Shown here: positions 32,065 through 41,999 of the stretch, piece after piece
Numbering within the stretch: position 1 is the stretch's first letter
Layout: each line of letters starts with the position of its first letter
Source: Tidjanibacter sp.
GTDB taxonomy: Bacteria > Bacteroidota > Bacteroidia > Bacteroidales > Rikenellaceae
Assembly: GCA_017466345.1 (NCBI GenBank)
Contig: JAFTUI010000023.1
Span: 94,990-158,989 of the forward strand
DNA: 64,000 nucleotides
Direction of reading: 5' to 3'
Notes under the pieces: generated by a model
Seen by the model: only the letters and a program-made list of their open reading frames with translations
What the model was told of the DNA's origin: nothing
The model's database searches: none
Made by a program: the position numbers and the translations under genes

Positions 32065-34920
32065 CTATTTGATACTCCACTTAAATTTGAACAATAGTTC
32101 TACCTCAGTTTTGTTCTCCATGGATTTTCTCAATTTCTCTGTAAGTTGATCCACTTCCTTTGCACAATCATCTTGTCTGTCAAACAATTCTTGTTGCTTT
32201 CTCCTTAAGTCCTTAAATAGTTTAGTCTCTTGCTCCTTAAGTGCAAGTTTGATTTTAGCGACACGTTCTTTGCGAATTTGTCGTTTAATATTCTCATGTT
32301 CCTTTCGCAAGGCGATAACTTCTTCTTCTAGTCTATAAATTCTATCCTCTGACCATGATTCAAATTTATCAATCTCTAGAATTATGTACTCATTTGTGCG
32401 TTCAGACAAGTCCTCTTTTAACTTTTCAAGTCGCTCCTGCATAATGTTCTGCATAGCCTCGTCTTCTTCTAATATGATGGGACTATAATGCATAGGAGAA
32501 ACCTGCAACAATGCCTTTGCAAAATCATCATGGAGTATTGTTCCGTCTTCTGTTATAGTGCAGCATATCAAGTCTTCCTGACTATCGTGCTCGTTGTAGG
32601 TGTATACTTTATACACATACGAAATACCCGAACATCCCCTTTGTTCTTCAAGAAGACTCTTTCTGATTGGATGACCATCTAGGTCAAAAACAATACTTAA
32701 TGAATTTGTATCGGATTGCCTTGCCTCAGCAATTATATATTCTCCAAGAGGATGAGTCAATCTCAACTGGTGATCACAACCATTGTCCTTACCCAACCTA
32801 TAACGACCTGTGGATATCGAATCCGAGGGACTACTTATCAGTGTAAACGACATTGTGTCGTCATCAATATCTGAAATCCTACTTTGCAGAACTGATTTAG
32901 CGAGTAGCCATAAACTCCTATTATACACATTTACTCTATTGCAATCATCAACCTGGCGCATGCGTAACTTTTGTACGACTTCATCATCAAAATTCTCTAA
33001 TAATGAGCGATGTGTCTGTTTTAACCTTTCACGGATAACATCTTCAAGTTCTTTCTGTAACTCATCAAAGGCAGCTTCAATCTCTTCTGCCGTTCTACAA
33101 GTTTGGTATATTCTATTTAACTTCTTCTCAAAGCCGATACCAGAATCTATTGCGCCAATGACTTCATCGCTACACCCAAATACGCCATCAAACAGATTGA
33201 ACTTACTAGAGAGTAACTGATACACTCTATTGTCGGCAATATTCTTTTGATTAACAAAGTTTACAACTACGACATCGTGCCTTTGACCATAACGATGGCA
33301 ACGACCAATACGCTGCTCTATTCGTTGTGGATTCCAAGGCATATCAAAGTTGACAACCAGAGAACAGAACTGAAGGTTGATACCTTCTGCGCCAGCCTCG
33401 GTAGCAATCATAATCTCTGCATCTGTACTAAAATAGTCTACGAGTGCTTGCTTCCTATCAATGTCCTTATTGCCAGAAATTCGATTTGTTCCATGATAGC
33501 GAGTAAGCCAATTTTCATATATGCACTTCGAAGTAAAGTCGTTATTCATTCCATTGAAACACACAACCTTATCTCGGTAACCGTGTTCTTCGAGGTAGAA
33601 TTTGAGATATTCTTGTGTCTTCCTACTTTCTGTGAAAATGAGGGCTTTGCGATTCCCACCAAGTTTCTCTATTTCATCGAATGCCACACCAAGAGCCTCT
33701 ATTAGCTGAACTGCTTTAGTCTCATGCTTTATTTGTTGAGCAAGTTTTCTGCATTCTACTAGTTCTTTAATCTCACCGTCAATCGAATAATCTACATAGG
33801 GTTCGTATTCGTCTGAATACTCGTTGTCCTCATACAATTCTTCGTCTTCATCAAACTCAATATCATCAACCACGTCCTCAATGTTGTTGATGGGCATACC
33901 ATCCTTTTTATACTCCTCAAGTTTTGCTATAAGCTTTCCAAGAGTGAAGGAGATTGCATAAGCCGAGGATGAGAGGATTTTTCGTATGATAAGGGACAGC
34001 ATGGGCAATGCTATTGGATTGATAGCATGAATTACCCTGCGCTTTAAGTATTTATCTACACGGTCATATAGTTCTTGCTCTTGAGGGGTCGGCTCATATT
34101 TAATAACCATTGCAGAACGCTTCGTATAGTTAACATACTCTTGGACTTGACACCTAAGAGTTCTGTGAATAATGCGTTGTAGCCTTCCTTTAAGTTCGCC
34201 AAAACGAGAGTTATCCCTGGTTGTGATAGCATTGTATTGCTTATCGAAAGTGTCGACAGAAGAGAAAAATTCCCCATCAATTATGCTGATCAGACCATAT
34301 AGTTCCTTTAGGTTATTTTGAAGAGGGGTGGCAGTTAGTAATACCTTCTTGAATGGATACAAAGTGCGCTTAATATCAGACGCCATTTTAGCACCATGCA
34401 TATACACATTTCTGAGTTTATGCGCCTCATCAAGCACCACCAAGTCCCAACTGACGCGTTTTATATCTTCCGCATATTTGACGGCAAAATTATATGAGCA
34501 GACGATGATCTCCTCTCCTTTATCCAATGGACTTATATCCGCACTCTTATAAGCTTCGTAATTGCTGGTTAGCAATATTTTAGAGGGAAGATAAAATTTC
34601 TCTAACAACTCAATATTCCATTGGTTTCTGAGGGATGCAGGAACAATAACAAGAATCTTCCTTTTATGTTGCGCCCACATTTCTGACAGAATAATACAAG
34701 CCTCAATGGTTTTGCCAAGACCCACCTCATCTCCTAGTATTGCACCCTTTGACAGAGGAGACTTGAATGCAAAAAGAGCCGCCTCAACCTGATGCGGGTT
34801 GAGGTCAACCTTTGCCTCCGACAATATGCCCGTAAAGCGAGAATCATCACTTACGGATTTCTTGTGAGTTAAATCCCACGCAAAATATAGTTGCTGTAGG
34901 GGAGAAATGTGTTGTGCCAT
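32065..34920 (-). CDS. SNF2-family helicase/translocase
   Basis: 951 aa. Motif I is GDEVGLGKTIEA (about residues 62-73), motif II VLDEAHKLRN, and the C-terminal helicase lobe has IATEAGAEGINLQ and RIEQRIGRCHRYGQ. An acidic insert (DDIEFDEDEELYEDNEY) splits the core, and about 100 residues of charged coiled coil close the protein. The family translocates on double-stranded DNA. In Zorya type I the SNF2 protein ZorD carries a nuclease domain, which I do not see here. The gene lies 4 nt downstream of the GHKL-DUF3883 gene. Confidence 0.87.
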   Translation of the reverse strand: MAQHISPLQQLYFAWDLTHKKSVSDDSRFTGILSEAKVDLNPHQVEAALFAFKSPLSKGAILGDEVGLGKTIEACIILSEMWAQHKRKILVIVPASLRNQWNIELLEKFYLPSKILLTSNYEAYKSADISPLDKGEEIIVCSYNFAVKYAEDIKRVSWDLVVLDEAHKLRNVYMHGAKMASDIKRTLYPFKKVLLTATPLQNNLKELYGLISIIDGEFFSSVDTFDKQYNAITTRDNSRFGELKGRLQRIIHRTLRCQVQEYVNYTKRSAMVIKYEPTPQEQELYDRVDKYLKRRVIHAINPIALPMLSLIIRKILSSSAYAISFTLGKLIAKLEEYKKDGMPINNIEDVVDDIEFDEDEELYEDNEYSDEYEPYVDYSIDGEIKELVECRKLAQQIKHETKAVQLIEALGVAFDEIEKLGGNRKALIFTESRKTQEYLKFYLEEHGYRDKVVCFNGMNNDFTSKCIYENWLTRYHGTNRISGNKDIDRKQALVDYFSTDAEIMIATEAGAEGINLQFCSLVVNFDMPWNPQRIEQRIGRCHRYGQRHDVVVVNFVNQKNIADNRVYQLLSSKFNLFDGVFGCSDEVIGAIDSGIGFEKKLNRIYQTCRTAEEIEAAFDELQKELEDVIRERLKQTHRSLLENFDDEVVQKLRMRQVDDCNRVNVYNRSLWLLAKSVLQSRISDIDDDTMSFTLISSPSDSISTGRYRLGKDNGCDHQLRLTHPLGEYIIAEARQSDTNSLSIVFDLDGHPIRKSLLEEQRGCSGISYVYKVYTYNEHDSQEDLICCTITEDGTILHDDFAKALLQVSPMHYSPIILEEDEAMQNIMQERLEKLKEDLSERTNEYIILEIDKFESWSEDRIYRLEEEVIALRKEHENIKRQIRKERVAKIKLALKEQETKLFKDLRRKQQELFDRQDDCAKEVDQLTEKLRKSMENKTEVELLFKFKWSIK

Positions 34921-34924
34921 ATTA

Positions 34925-37900
34925 CTACTTCTTTTCTATCCTGATTGCATACTCTGGAGAGTCGCTTCTAAACTCTTCAATTCCTGCTCTTTGCCAATAG
35001 TTTTTGGCAATTCTTTGACAGCGTTTTTTGAGATTCTCATTCTCGCGAGGATTCTGGTCTTTACCAAAAACATCACGCGCATCTGAATAGCTATTTGCCA
35101 AATTCAGGTCTTTAAGCGATACCCTAACAATTCGGTAATCTGCACGTGGGTTTTCATGCATAAACCCATTCTGCATTCTATGTAGATAGAAAGGTGAATT
35201 GCCTTCTTTTAAACTATATAGATTGGTCTTGACATCGACATATACAATATGCCCATCAGCCTCCGTATATTTGAAGTCATATTGCCCAACACCTTTATCT
35301 GCAGAGAACTCATATTCAACTTTCAATTTCTCTTTCAAATATTGCTCATAGATCAATTCACCAATATAGCCGATGATTTGTCTTACCTGCGATTGTTCAT
35401 CCTTTTCGTCAGACATCATCTCCTTGATCTTATCAATGTTCTGTTTTAGATATGAAAGATCATCGCCTGAGAATTCCTCGCATAGAGTTACTACATTTTC
35501 GATATTTTCAGTCAGAATTCGTTTCTGTTCTGCTGTCAATGTAGAAAGAGTTTTATCTTCCTTACTTGCAGGAGCGGGAGTGTATTCACTGATGAAGTCT
35601 GCAACCTCCAATCCTTTCTCTTCGGCAATTTTCTCTAATTGCTCAAATTGATTCAAAAACATACCTTGCAAAGCCATAAAGGGCTTTTGAAACCAATATA
35701 GCAATTTGTAATCTTCTGACTCGGCAAGACTTTGCTCTAGTGTTTTTATAACAGTTGTTTTCTGCTGTGTAGGATATTGTAAGATTATAAACTTAGAGTC
35801 TTTACTATATCCTATTTGAGCATTATTCTGATTCTCTGAGAATATTTCGTTGCCATTGCGGTTGATAGTAAAATGAATTACCACATCTTGTTTCGACAGC
35901 ATAATGCGAATTCTATACAACGAAAACCACTCCTTGTATAATTGATTATCCCACTCAATGGCATTTTTATCTTCTCGGGCTACTGTGTCAATTCTCCACC
36001 TTGAGTCATTGTCTAATTTATATTTGCTTACTAATTCTCCGTCACACTTGTAAACTATATGTGACGCAATTAATTTTTGAAGAGCTGCACTAACCAACAA
36101 CCTTCTTGCGAAATTGTTTTTGTCCTCATCAAATAATATATTGTAGTCGGACTCAACCATCTCGAGCTTAAATACCGACAAGGCATTATTGTCCTTTTGA
36201 ACAGCTTTTACATACTTAAGAAGATATTTGTCTCCCACAAAGCCTTTCTTTAGAGCCTTGATTAACGAGTTGGTAATCAAATATTCATTAGAATCCTCAA
36301 TGATCTCTCTATTTTGGTTGGAAATCCATCGGAGACAACTCAAAATGTGTTGATTTTCTAATGTATATACTCCATCATATGGAACTCCATCGAGAAAAGC
36401 TTGTCTAATTTTAATATGTGGCTCATCTGCGGTAATAGCACCTTCAAATAGGATATATCCGTCATGGTTTTGTGTAAACCAGAGGTCTAGATCATTAGGC
36501 AGACACTCATCTGGATTAAGGAGGCTCTTGTCTGCAAAAATATGCTTATTAATATCAAAGTCGTTGATTTTGAAGTATCTGTTAAAACCAACCATATTTC
36601 TCTCCTTAATAGCATCAAGCATATTAGAGAGTCTAATAGACGAACTTAACAGAAGCTCTCCATCTTCACATTCATTGGAAAACAAGTAGTCCAAGCAGAA
36701 GAGCATTTGTGGAATAGTCAAAGACTCTCCGCACAACTGATCGTATAAATCATCGGTATCTATTTGTGTTTCTCTACCCTCATAATAGTAATTCTTGAAC
36801 TCTACGGGCGCTGGTATTAATGCAAGGAACGATTCAATAGTGTCGTTCTCGATTTTAACATCCTCGTCAAGGTCATAGACGGAGTAGACTTGCCCATTGC
36901 AAACCACCTCGCTGCTGATTATCGAGTCGGGTAATCTTTGGCCGCCACTATAAATTGCCTTGAAGATACTGTTTCTAAATTGAGAATGTCGCTTGCCATA
37001 GTCTATAATTGCCCACTCCTCGCTATCCAATGTAATAGGAGAACTTATGTCAATATCGCCAAGATTGGCAAAATAGTACCCTTTAACATCCTCATTACAC
37101 TTATCGATAACAGGAAGTAAGAATAATTTGGAAGCCCGAGAAAAACTATTGATTACATATCTTGCCAGACCACTATTGCTAGTTAATTTATATTCATCCC
37201 TTTTATCTTCTGGGATAAAATAAACCAGGTCTTTGTCAATCCTAAAGAAATTGTGGCTTTCAAGAATAGCATCTATTCGAGTAGCTTCTTCTGTTATTCC
37301 TATGTAGTTGCGCTCGTTAGATTGCAAGGGCTCAATAGTCCACATTGTGCCACTTTTAGCGACATGGAAACCTCGTCCCTCATTACTTAGCAAGTCCCCA
37401 TTTTTCATTTTGAAAAATGCGGTCAAAGTCATATTATCAATCGGTACATCTTTTTCGTGCAAATCGAAAACTCTCAGACTATCCAACTTAAATGGGGGTG
37501 TATTTAAAGCGGATACATATTTGCGACTAACAATACCAGCAGAGGGGAATACTTCGCGCAAATGCTCATACTCCTCATCTGTAAGAAAGGCTCCATTTGT
37601 TAGTTTTTGTTTCTTTTCGTCTGTTGGGATGCCAGCGTCATCTAGATACAATTCCAGACTATCGCTTCTTCCACTGTCGGACACATATGCAGAATATACC
37701 GTTGAAATGTCTTTTAGACACTTATGTGGATTCTCTGCCCAGTCTGGCAAGGCTTTAATAAGATTTATCTTGTGTTTTGTCCAAAACCACTGCTTTTCTG
37801 GAGACACTCGGCACCAACTCTCTTCAATATTTGACGGTCTGTAACCTTGAAGCACAAAGTGATCATACAATGTGGTGTCTGTCGGACGCTCGAGAAATAA

Positions 37901-39856
37901 GTTATTAAATGCAACCCTCTCTTTATCTCTATTTGACAAGATGGCAATCTCGCCTATGGTTGTATAATACTTGCTCTTATTGGAGTTGTATGCTTTCTTT
38001 AGAATGGCGCATGCACATTCTTGGGTAGAGGGATTAGTGGCGAATAAATCTTGATGAGCATTAATTTTATTTACTTGGAGTTGCAATAAAACTGCCTCAT
38101 CCAATGTTATTGGCAAGCTGATGTACTCAAGTTCATTACTGCCTTTTAGATATCTACCTATTTGTTCTTCACAATAGAACATGATAGGAGATTCCGCGCT
38201 TCTAATATCTGAAGGCGAATATACATTCCCCTTACTGGATTTGAATAACTTTTTGTCAGAAACACTGATATCATTGAATAATGACACACAGAGGCTATGG
38301 AAGTTTTCATAGTCTGTCTGACTTAAGGAAAGAATCCAGGTTACTAATTTATCTGAATCGGCATTTCGTAAAATTTCAGCAAGAGTAACTCGGATAATAC
38401 CTTTGAGATTAAACTCGTATTCATACTTTCTCCTAAGCTTACTATCAATCCACCGATTTTGTGATCCGATAGCCTCCAACGATATCCATTCCAACTTCTC
38501 AGTTGTATATTGAGCATTGGTAATATGTACATACTCTCCTTCTACGGAACGGACATTTTCCTTGAGGAAGTTAGCAAACTCTTCCCTAATAACGGATCGT
38601 ATAAAATCGAAATCTTCGCCCTCGGGTATATCGGTAGCAAGGATAGAATCATAGCAATAGTTAAATAACTCAATGTTAGTTGTTTTTAATGCCACGATTT
38701 TATCCAACAGAAGGCGGAAAGCTATTCTTAATTGTTCTCCTGTCTTCTTGCTGTCAGTAATGCGTTGACGACTATTGTCGACATCGAACTGTTGACTATC
38801 GACAATGAATCCAAGACCATATTTTGTCTCAAGAATTGGGAGGCCCTTGAAGAAGTTTACATATCCCTCATTGGCAAATATGGGATTAAAGGCAAATTGA
38901 TATTCAAATAACTCATCATCCTCTGTAAACTCCACCGATATTGACTTTACGGGGTGCTGTTCAACTTCTTTACCAAAGACATAGATGTGGTCGATATGTT
39001 TACCCTTATTATAGTCCTTGTCACTTGTTAAAGAGGAAAAACCACCAAGCCTAGTAAGTACTCTATTGATATTTTCCTCATCAATAATAGACTCGTATTG
39101 ACCTTTACCCAAAGGAATGATAAGAGCCGTGCCTCGTTGTAGTCTATTCATGTTGCGTTTAGGATCAACCAGTGACTCAAACGCCTTAACTGCCTTGGAA
39201 AGCTCACTAAACGAGAACAAAGTATCATCTACTCCTGGTGAAATGGGATAATAGGAGTACAGAATTTTTGCTACCAGCATTCCCTCCTCCTCATTTTCGG
39301 GGTCAACAAAATTCCATTGAGGACGCAGCAATAATAGGTTTTGCAGTTGTGTTGTGTCGTTCCAACTTAACAGATAAGGAGCTTTATGCTCATACTTGAT
39401 AACTTTTATTAACTGCTTACTATTACTACCGAGGGTTTTGTCTGTCAAAAGTGTGTATAGTAATTTAGAGCCCTGACCATATTTACCCAGCTGTCCTGCG
39501 TCACTATATTTAGAACTCTTGCCTTTTGCCAAGAAACTATATAACTGTCCGTGGCGTTTTTTGATGTCTTTGTCTGTGTAAAATGGATCTCCATTATTCA
39601 ATACAACGAGATAGTCCTCATTAATGAAGAACATCAAGGCTGTGGCATTCGCATCATATGCATTTTGAACGAATTCATAGAAGAGTTGTTCTTCTGAATG
39701 ACTAGCAAAATCGGCCGCACCACCAATTGCAGCCTCAAGTTCTTGCCCAGTACCATACATGTACGACAAGAACGTATCCTCATTAGTGCCCAACTTCTCA
39801 AAAGAGGCTGTGCCGCAAAGAGACTCTATATATTGTCTTAAATCACGAATCTTCAT
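34925..39856 (-). CDS. Giant GHKL ATPase with C-terminal DUF3883 domain
   Basis: 1643 aa. Near the N-terminus is a sacsin/Hsp90-like GHKL ATP-binding site: N-box FYEFVQNAYDANATA (about 60-74), G1 VVLNNGDPF and G2 GQLGKYGQGSKLL. The middle 1000 residues have no domain I recognise. The C-terminus is a DUF3883 domain, IGYIGELIYEQYLKEKL then GQYDFKYTEADGHIVYVDVK, with the Asp...Asp-x-Lys pattern of a PD-(D/E)XK-like nuclease fold. An ATP-gated clamp with a terminal nuclease-like domain is a reasonable model. It overlaps the ZorB-like gene by 14 nt. No frameshift visible. Confidence 0.8.
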   Translation of the reverse strand: MKIRDLRQYIESLCGTASFEKLGTNEDTFLSYMYGTGQELEAAIGGAADFASHSEEQLFYEFVQNAYDANATALMFFINEDYLVVLNNGDPFYTDKDIKKRHGQLYSFLAKGKSSKYSDAGQLGKYGQGSKLLYTLLTDKTLGSNSKQLIKVIKYEHKAPYLLSWNDTTQLQNLLLLRPQWNFVDPENEEEGMLVAKILYSYYPISPGVDDTLFSFSELSKAVKAFESLVDPKRNMNRLQRGTALIIPLGKGQYESIIDEENINRVLTRLGGFSSLTSDKDYNKGKHIDHIYVFGKEVEQHPVKSISVEFTEDDELFEYQFAFNPIFANEGYVNFFKGLPILETKYGLGFIVDSQQFDVDNSRQRITDSKKTGEQLRIAFRLLLDKIVALKTTNIELFNYCYDSILATDIPEGEDFDFIRSVIREEFANFLKENVRSVEGEYVHITNAQYTTEKLEWISLEAIGSQNRWIDSKLRRKYEYEFNLKGIIRVTLAEILRNADSDKLVTWILSLSQTDYENFHSLCVSLFNDISVSDKKLFKSSKGNVYSPSDIRSAESPIMFYCEEQIGRYLKGSNELEYISLPITLDEAVLLQLQVNKINAHQDLFATNPSTQECACAILKKAYNSNKSKYYTTIGEIAILSNRDKERVAFNNLFLERPTDTTLYDHFVLQGYRPSNIEESWCRVSPEKQWFWTKHKINLIKALPDWAENPHKCLKDISTVYSAYVSDSGRSDSLELYLDDAGIPTDEKKQKLTNGAFLTDEEYEHLREVFPSAGIVSRKYVSALNTPPFKLDSLRVFDLHEKDVPIDNMTLTAFFKMKNGDLLSNEGRGFHVAKSGTMWTIEPLQSNERNYIGITEEATRIDAILESHNFFRIDKDLVYFIPEDKRDEYKLTSNSGLARYVINSFSRASKLFLLPVIDKCNEDVKGYYFANLGDIDISSPITLDSEEWAIIDYGKRHSQFRNSIFKAIYSGGQRLPDSIISSEVVCNGQVYSVYDLDEDVKIENDTIESFLALIPAPVEFKNYYYEGRETQIDTDDLYDQLCGESLTIPQMLFCLDYLFSNECEDGELLLSSSIRLSNMLDAIKERNMVGFNRYFKINDFDINKHIFADKSLLNPDECLPNDLDLWFTQNHDGYILFEGAITADEPHIKIRQAFLDGVPYDGVYTLENQHILSCLRWISNQNREIIEDSNEYLITNSLIKALKKGFVGDKYLLKYVKAVQKDNNALSVFKLEMVESDYNILFDEDKNNFARRLLVSAALQKLIASHIVYKCDGELVSKYKLDNDSRWRIDTVAREDKNAIEWDNQLYKEWFSLYRIRIMLSKQDVVIHFTINRNGNEIFSENQNNAQIGYSKDSKFIILQYPTQQKTTVIKTLEQSLAESEDYKLLYWFQKPFMALQGMFLNQFEQLEKIAEEKGLEVADFISEYTPAPASKEDKTLSTLTAEQKRILTENIENVVTLCEEFSGDDLSYLKQNIDKIKEMMSDEKDEQSQVRQIIGYIGELIYEQYLKEKLKVEYEFSADKGVGQYDFKYTEADGHIVYVDVKTNLYSLKEGNSPFYLHRMQNGFMHENPRADYRIVRVSLKDLNLANSYSDARDVFGKDQNPRENENLKKRCQRIAKNYWQRAGIEEFRSDSPEYAIRIEKK

Positions 39857-40571
39857 CTTTCTTGCTCTTTAGGTTGGTTTTGATGTATGGTACAACTTGT
39901 ATTACAAAAGTTCTATTTTTTCCTGAAACACGTCCTTCTCCTTCTAATCCAGAGCCTGCAACAATCACATTGTCACCCTTAAGAATATCATTATCCTTCC
40001 AAAGGATGCGAAGATTGTTGGCACGGTTGTAACTGAGGTTTCGCTGACTATTGGGGATCTTCTCTTTTTCGCCTTCGCCTATGCGTCCATCAATAATGAT
40101 TTTAAATCCGATATAGTCATTGCCTTTAAAGTTTGAAACAACACTTTGTATTGCACGTCCAATCTCAATTAGGTCCTCCTTGTCTTTTTCTGGAATAATA
40201 GCCCTATTCTCCTCAAACTCTACATGTTTTTTAACTCGGAACATATTGTGTTCAGAGTCGTATTCTATGTATTTATTATTGATCTGCTCTTGTGCCTTGC
40301 GAAGTTCATTCATTGCTTTGTACAACTCTAAAGAGATTTGAATATCACCTTCGGTAATATCCAGACCAGAGCCACCCTCGTCATTAAGCGTGGACTCTAT
40401 AAAGTTAACAATACCTTCGTGTTCTTCACGCCATTTAATAGCATCTCGATAAATTACAATGGCAATTACACTGGCAATCATAAATACGATTAGAAAGCCA
40501 GACATAAGATCTGTATAACTCTGGTATGAGTTATGTTCGTCTTCGTTGTCTTTAAATTGCAGCCTACCCAT
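39843..40571 (-). CDS. ZorB-like MotB/OmpA-family protein
   Basis: 242 aa. A single N-terminal membrane helix begins with a Tyr-Thr-Asp motif (SYTDLMSGFLIVFMIASVIA). Asp21 occupies the place of the ion-binding Asp of MotB-type stator proteins. A coiled coil follows (ELRKAQEQINNKYIEYDSEH), then an OmpA-like peptidoglycan-binding domain (FKIIIDGRIGEGEKEKIPNS, RNLSYNRANNLRILW). In Zorya, ZorB anchors the ion-driven complex to the cell wall. The start codon overlaps the ZorA-like stop (TAATG), so synthesis is coupled. Confidence 0.83.
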   Translation of the reverse strand: MGRLQFKDNEDEHNSYQSYTDLMSGFLIVFMIASVIAIVIYRDAIKWREEHEGIVNFIESTLNDEGGSGLDITEGDIQISLELYKAMNELRKAQEQINNKYIEYDSEHNMFRVKKHVEFEENRAIIPEKDKEDLIEIGRAIQSVVSNFKGNDYIGFKIIIDGRIGEGEKEKIPNSQRNLSYNRANNLRILWKDNDILKGDNVIVAGSGLEGEGRVSGKNRTFVIQVVPYIKTNLKSKKDEDS

Positions 40572-41995
40572 TATGCTCTAAGTTTGTTAAGTGTGGCTTC
40601 AAGATTCTGCAACGAGACAATAGCCTCGCTCACCTCTCTAATGCGTTGGGTTAGATTATCAATATTTGTTTGTCGAGTTTCCAACAAAGACAGAATGTTT
40701 TTGATGTTCTTATTGGTGTTCTCCATTGCAGACAAACTCTCATTCATGCGGGTAATCGCACTCTCGACAACTTCATTATTGTCATGAGCGTTCTGAACAG
40801 CATCCCTGTATGCCAATGTGGCTTGCTCATAGTCGGACTTAATTTGAGCTATGTGTTCGTCGATGAACTCATAACTATCACCCAACTGGTCGACAATGTT
40901 TGATATGGCATCTGCAAGACCTTTGCACTCAGCACTGACAGATTCTGATATCTGGCTAACAACATCAGAAAGTGAGTCGTTGAGTTGTTTGGCAACCTGC
41001 TCATTTTGCTCGGTAGCCTTGTTAAGCATTTCTTCACAACTTGCAGCATACTGTTCTCCAAGTTCCTGCATGTTTTTTTGCAATTGCTCGTTGCTTCTTG
41101 CGGACTCCTCAAATAGCTTGTTTGAGAGTACCTCTTGGTTTTGAACGAGAAGCGAAAGTTTCTCATTCTGTTGGTCAGTGAGAGCTTGAATAGCCGAACT
41201 ACTAGTGGCAGACACATTGTCTATCATAGATGTTAGAGATGTGGATATCTCGTCCAACTGTTTTTGGGTTGTATCAATGGAGGCTTTGATGTTTTCTTTC
41301 TGCTGTTCAATGAGTCCTGATGACACCTCTGACATTTTTTGAGTCATCTCTTCAAGAACCTTACGACTTTGCTCAAATTGCGAATTGCCAAAAGTCTGTA
41401 CCTGCTGTTCAATGGATGTCTCCATCTTTTTGAAAATAACATCCATTCGGTCAACAAAGTCATCAACAAACCTCTTCAATATATCGCTTTGCGACAAGAT
41501 GTTTGTTGTAAGTTCCTCATTATAGATTCTTGATAGTTCTTGCTGACTCTTCAGTAAGGTAACAATTGACTTGATGTTTTTCTCTGGCGAATCCAACTGC
41601 TCAAATTCAGCAACTTCTTCTGCTTGATAACGTAACTTATTAATAATCGTAGTTATAACCGCACCGACAATGCCATAAATTGATGTGGAAAATGCAGGCA
41701 CAAGATTGCCGATCAACCTTGTAATAAGAGACATATCTTTCACTGTCTCATCTTCCACTGCAGCAAATGCATTAAGTGAGATACAAATTGCGCAGAATGT
41801 ACCAAAGATACCTAGCGATGTCCAAATCGTAGGTATTGAATTGAGCAACTGTCGGGAGTGAAATTTGGTTGCCTTAAACTGCTTGTTATCTCTACGATAA
41901 AACCACCAAGTAATACATCCTCCAATTAACAAAACAAAAGCGTTCCAGGACTGCCAAGGCTGTAATGCTACAATTAACGAATCTATTTCCTTCAT
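40571..41995 (-). CDS. ZorA-like MotA/TolQ/ExbB-family protein with coiled-coil tail
   Basis: 474 aa. Three membrane helices (about residues 14-31, 45-68 and 90-112 from the start used here), with the family pattern SIPTIWTSLGIFGTFCAICISL in the second and AFSTSIYGIVGAVITTIINKL in the third. A long helical tail of about 340 residues, rich in Gln, Glu and Ser heptads, follows. This matches ZorA, whose stator channel carries a long cytoplasmic tail. The tail here is shorter than in the Zorya proteins I know. ATG at 41995 lies 4 nt after the hsdR stop; an earlier ATG at 42028 would overlap hsdR by 29 nt. Confidence 0.83.
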   Translation of the reverse strand: MKEIDSLIVALQPWQSWNAFVLLIGGCITWWFYRRDNKQFKATKFHSRQLLNSIPTIWTSLGIFGTFCAICISLNAFAAVEDETVKDMSLITRLIGNLVPAFSTSIYGIVGAVITTIINKLRYQAEEVAEFEQLDSPEKNIKSIVTLLKSQQELSRIYNEELTTNILSQSDILKRFVDDFVDRMDVIFKKMETSIEQQVQTFGNSQFEQSRKVLEEMTQKMSEVSSGLIEQQKENIKASIDTTQKQLDEISTSLTSMIDNVSATSSSAIQALTDQQNEKLSLLVQNQEVLSNKLFEESARSNEQLQKNMQELGEQYAASCEEMLNKATEQNEQVAKQLNDSLSDVVSQISESVSAECKGLADAISNIVDQLGDSYEFIDEHIAQIKSDYEQATLAYRDAVQNAHDNNEVVESAITRMNESLSAMENTNKNIKNILSLLETRQTNIDNLTQRIREVSEAIVSLQNLEATLNKLRA

Positions 41996-41999
41996 CACA

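Noticed and set aside
32065-34920. SNF2 helicase as DrmD of a DISARM system
   Set aside because: No DrmA, DrmB (DUF1998) or DrmC genes are near, and the gene is embedded in a ZorA/ZorB-like operon.
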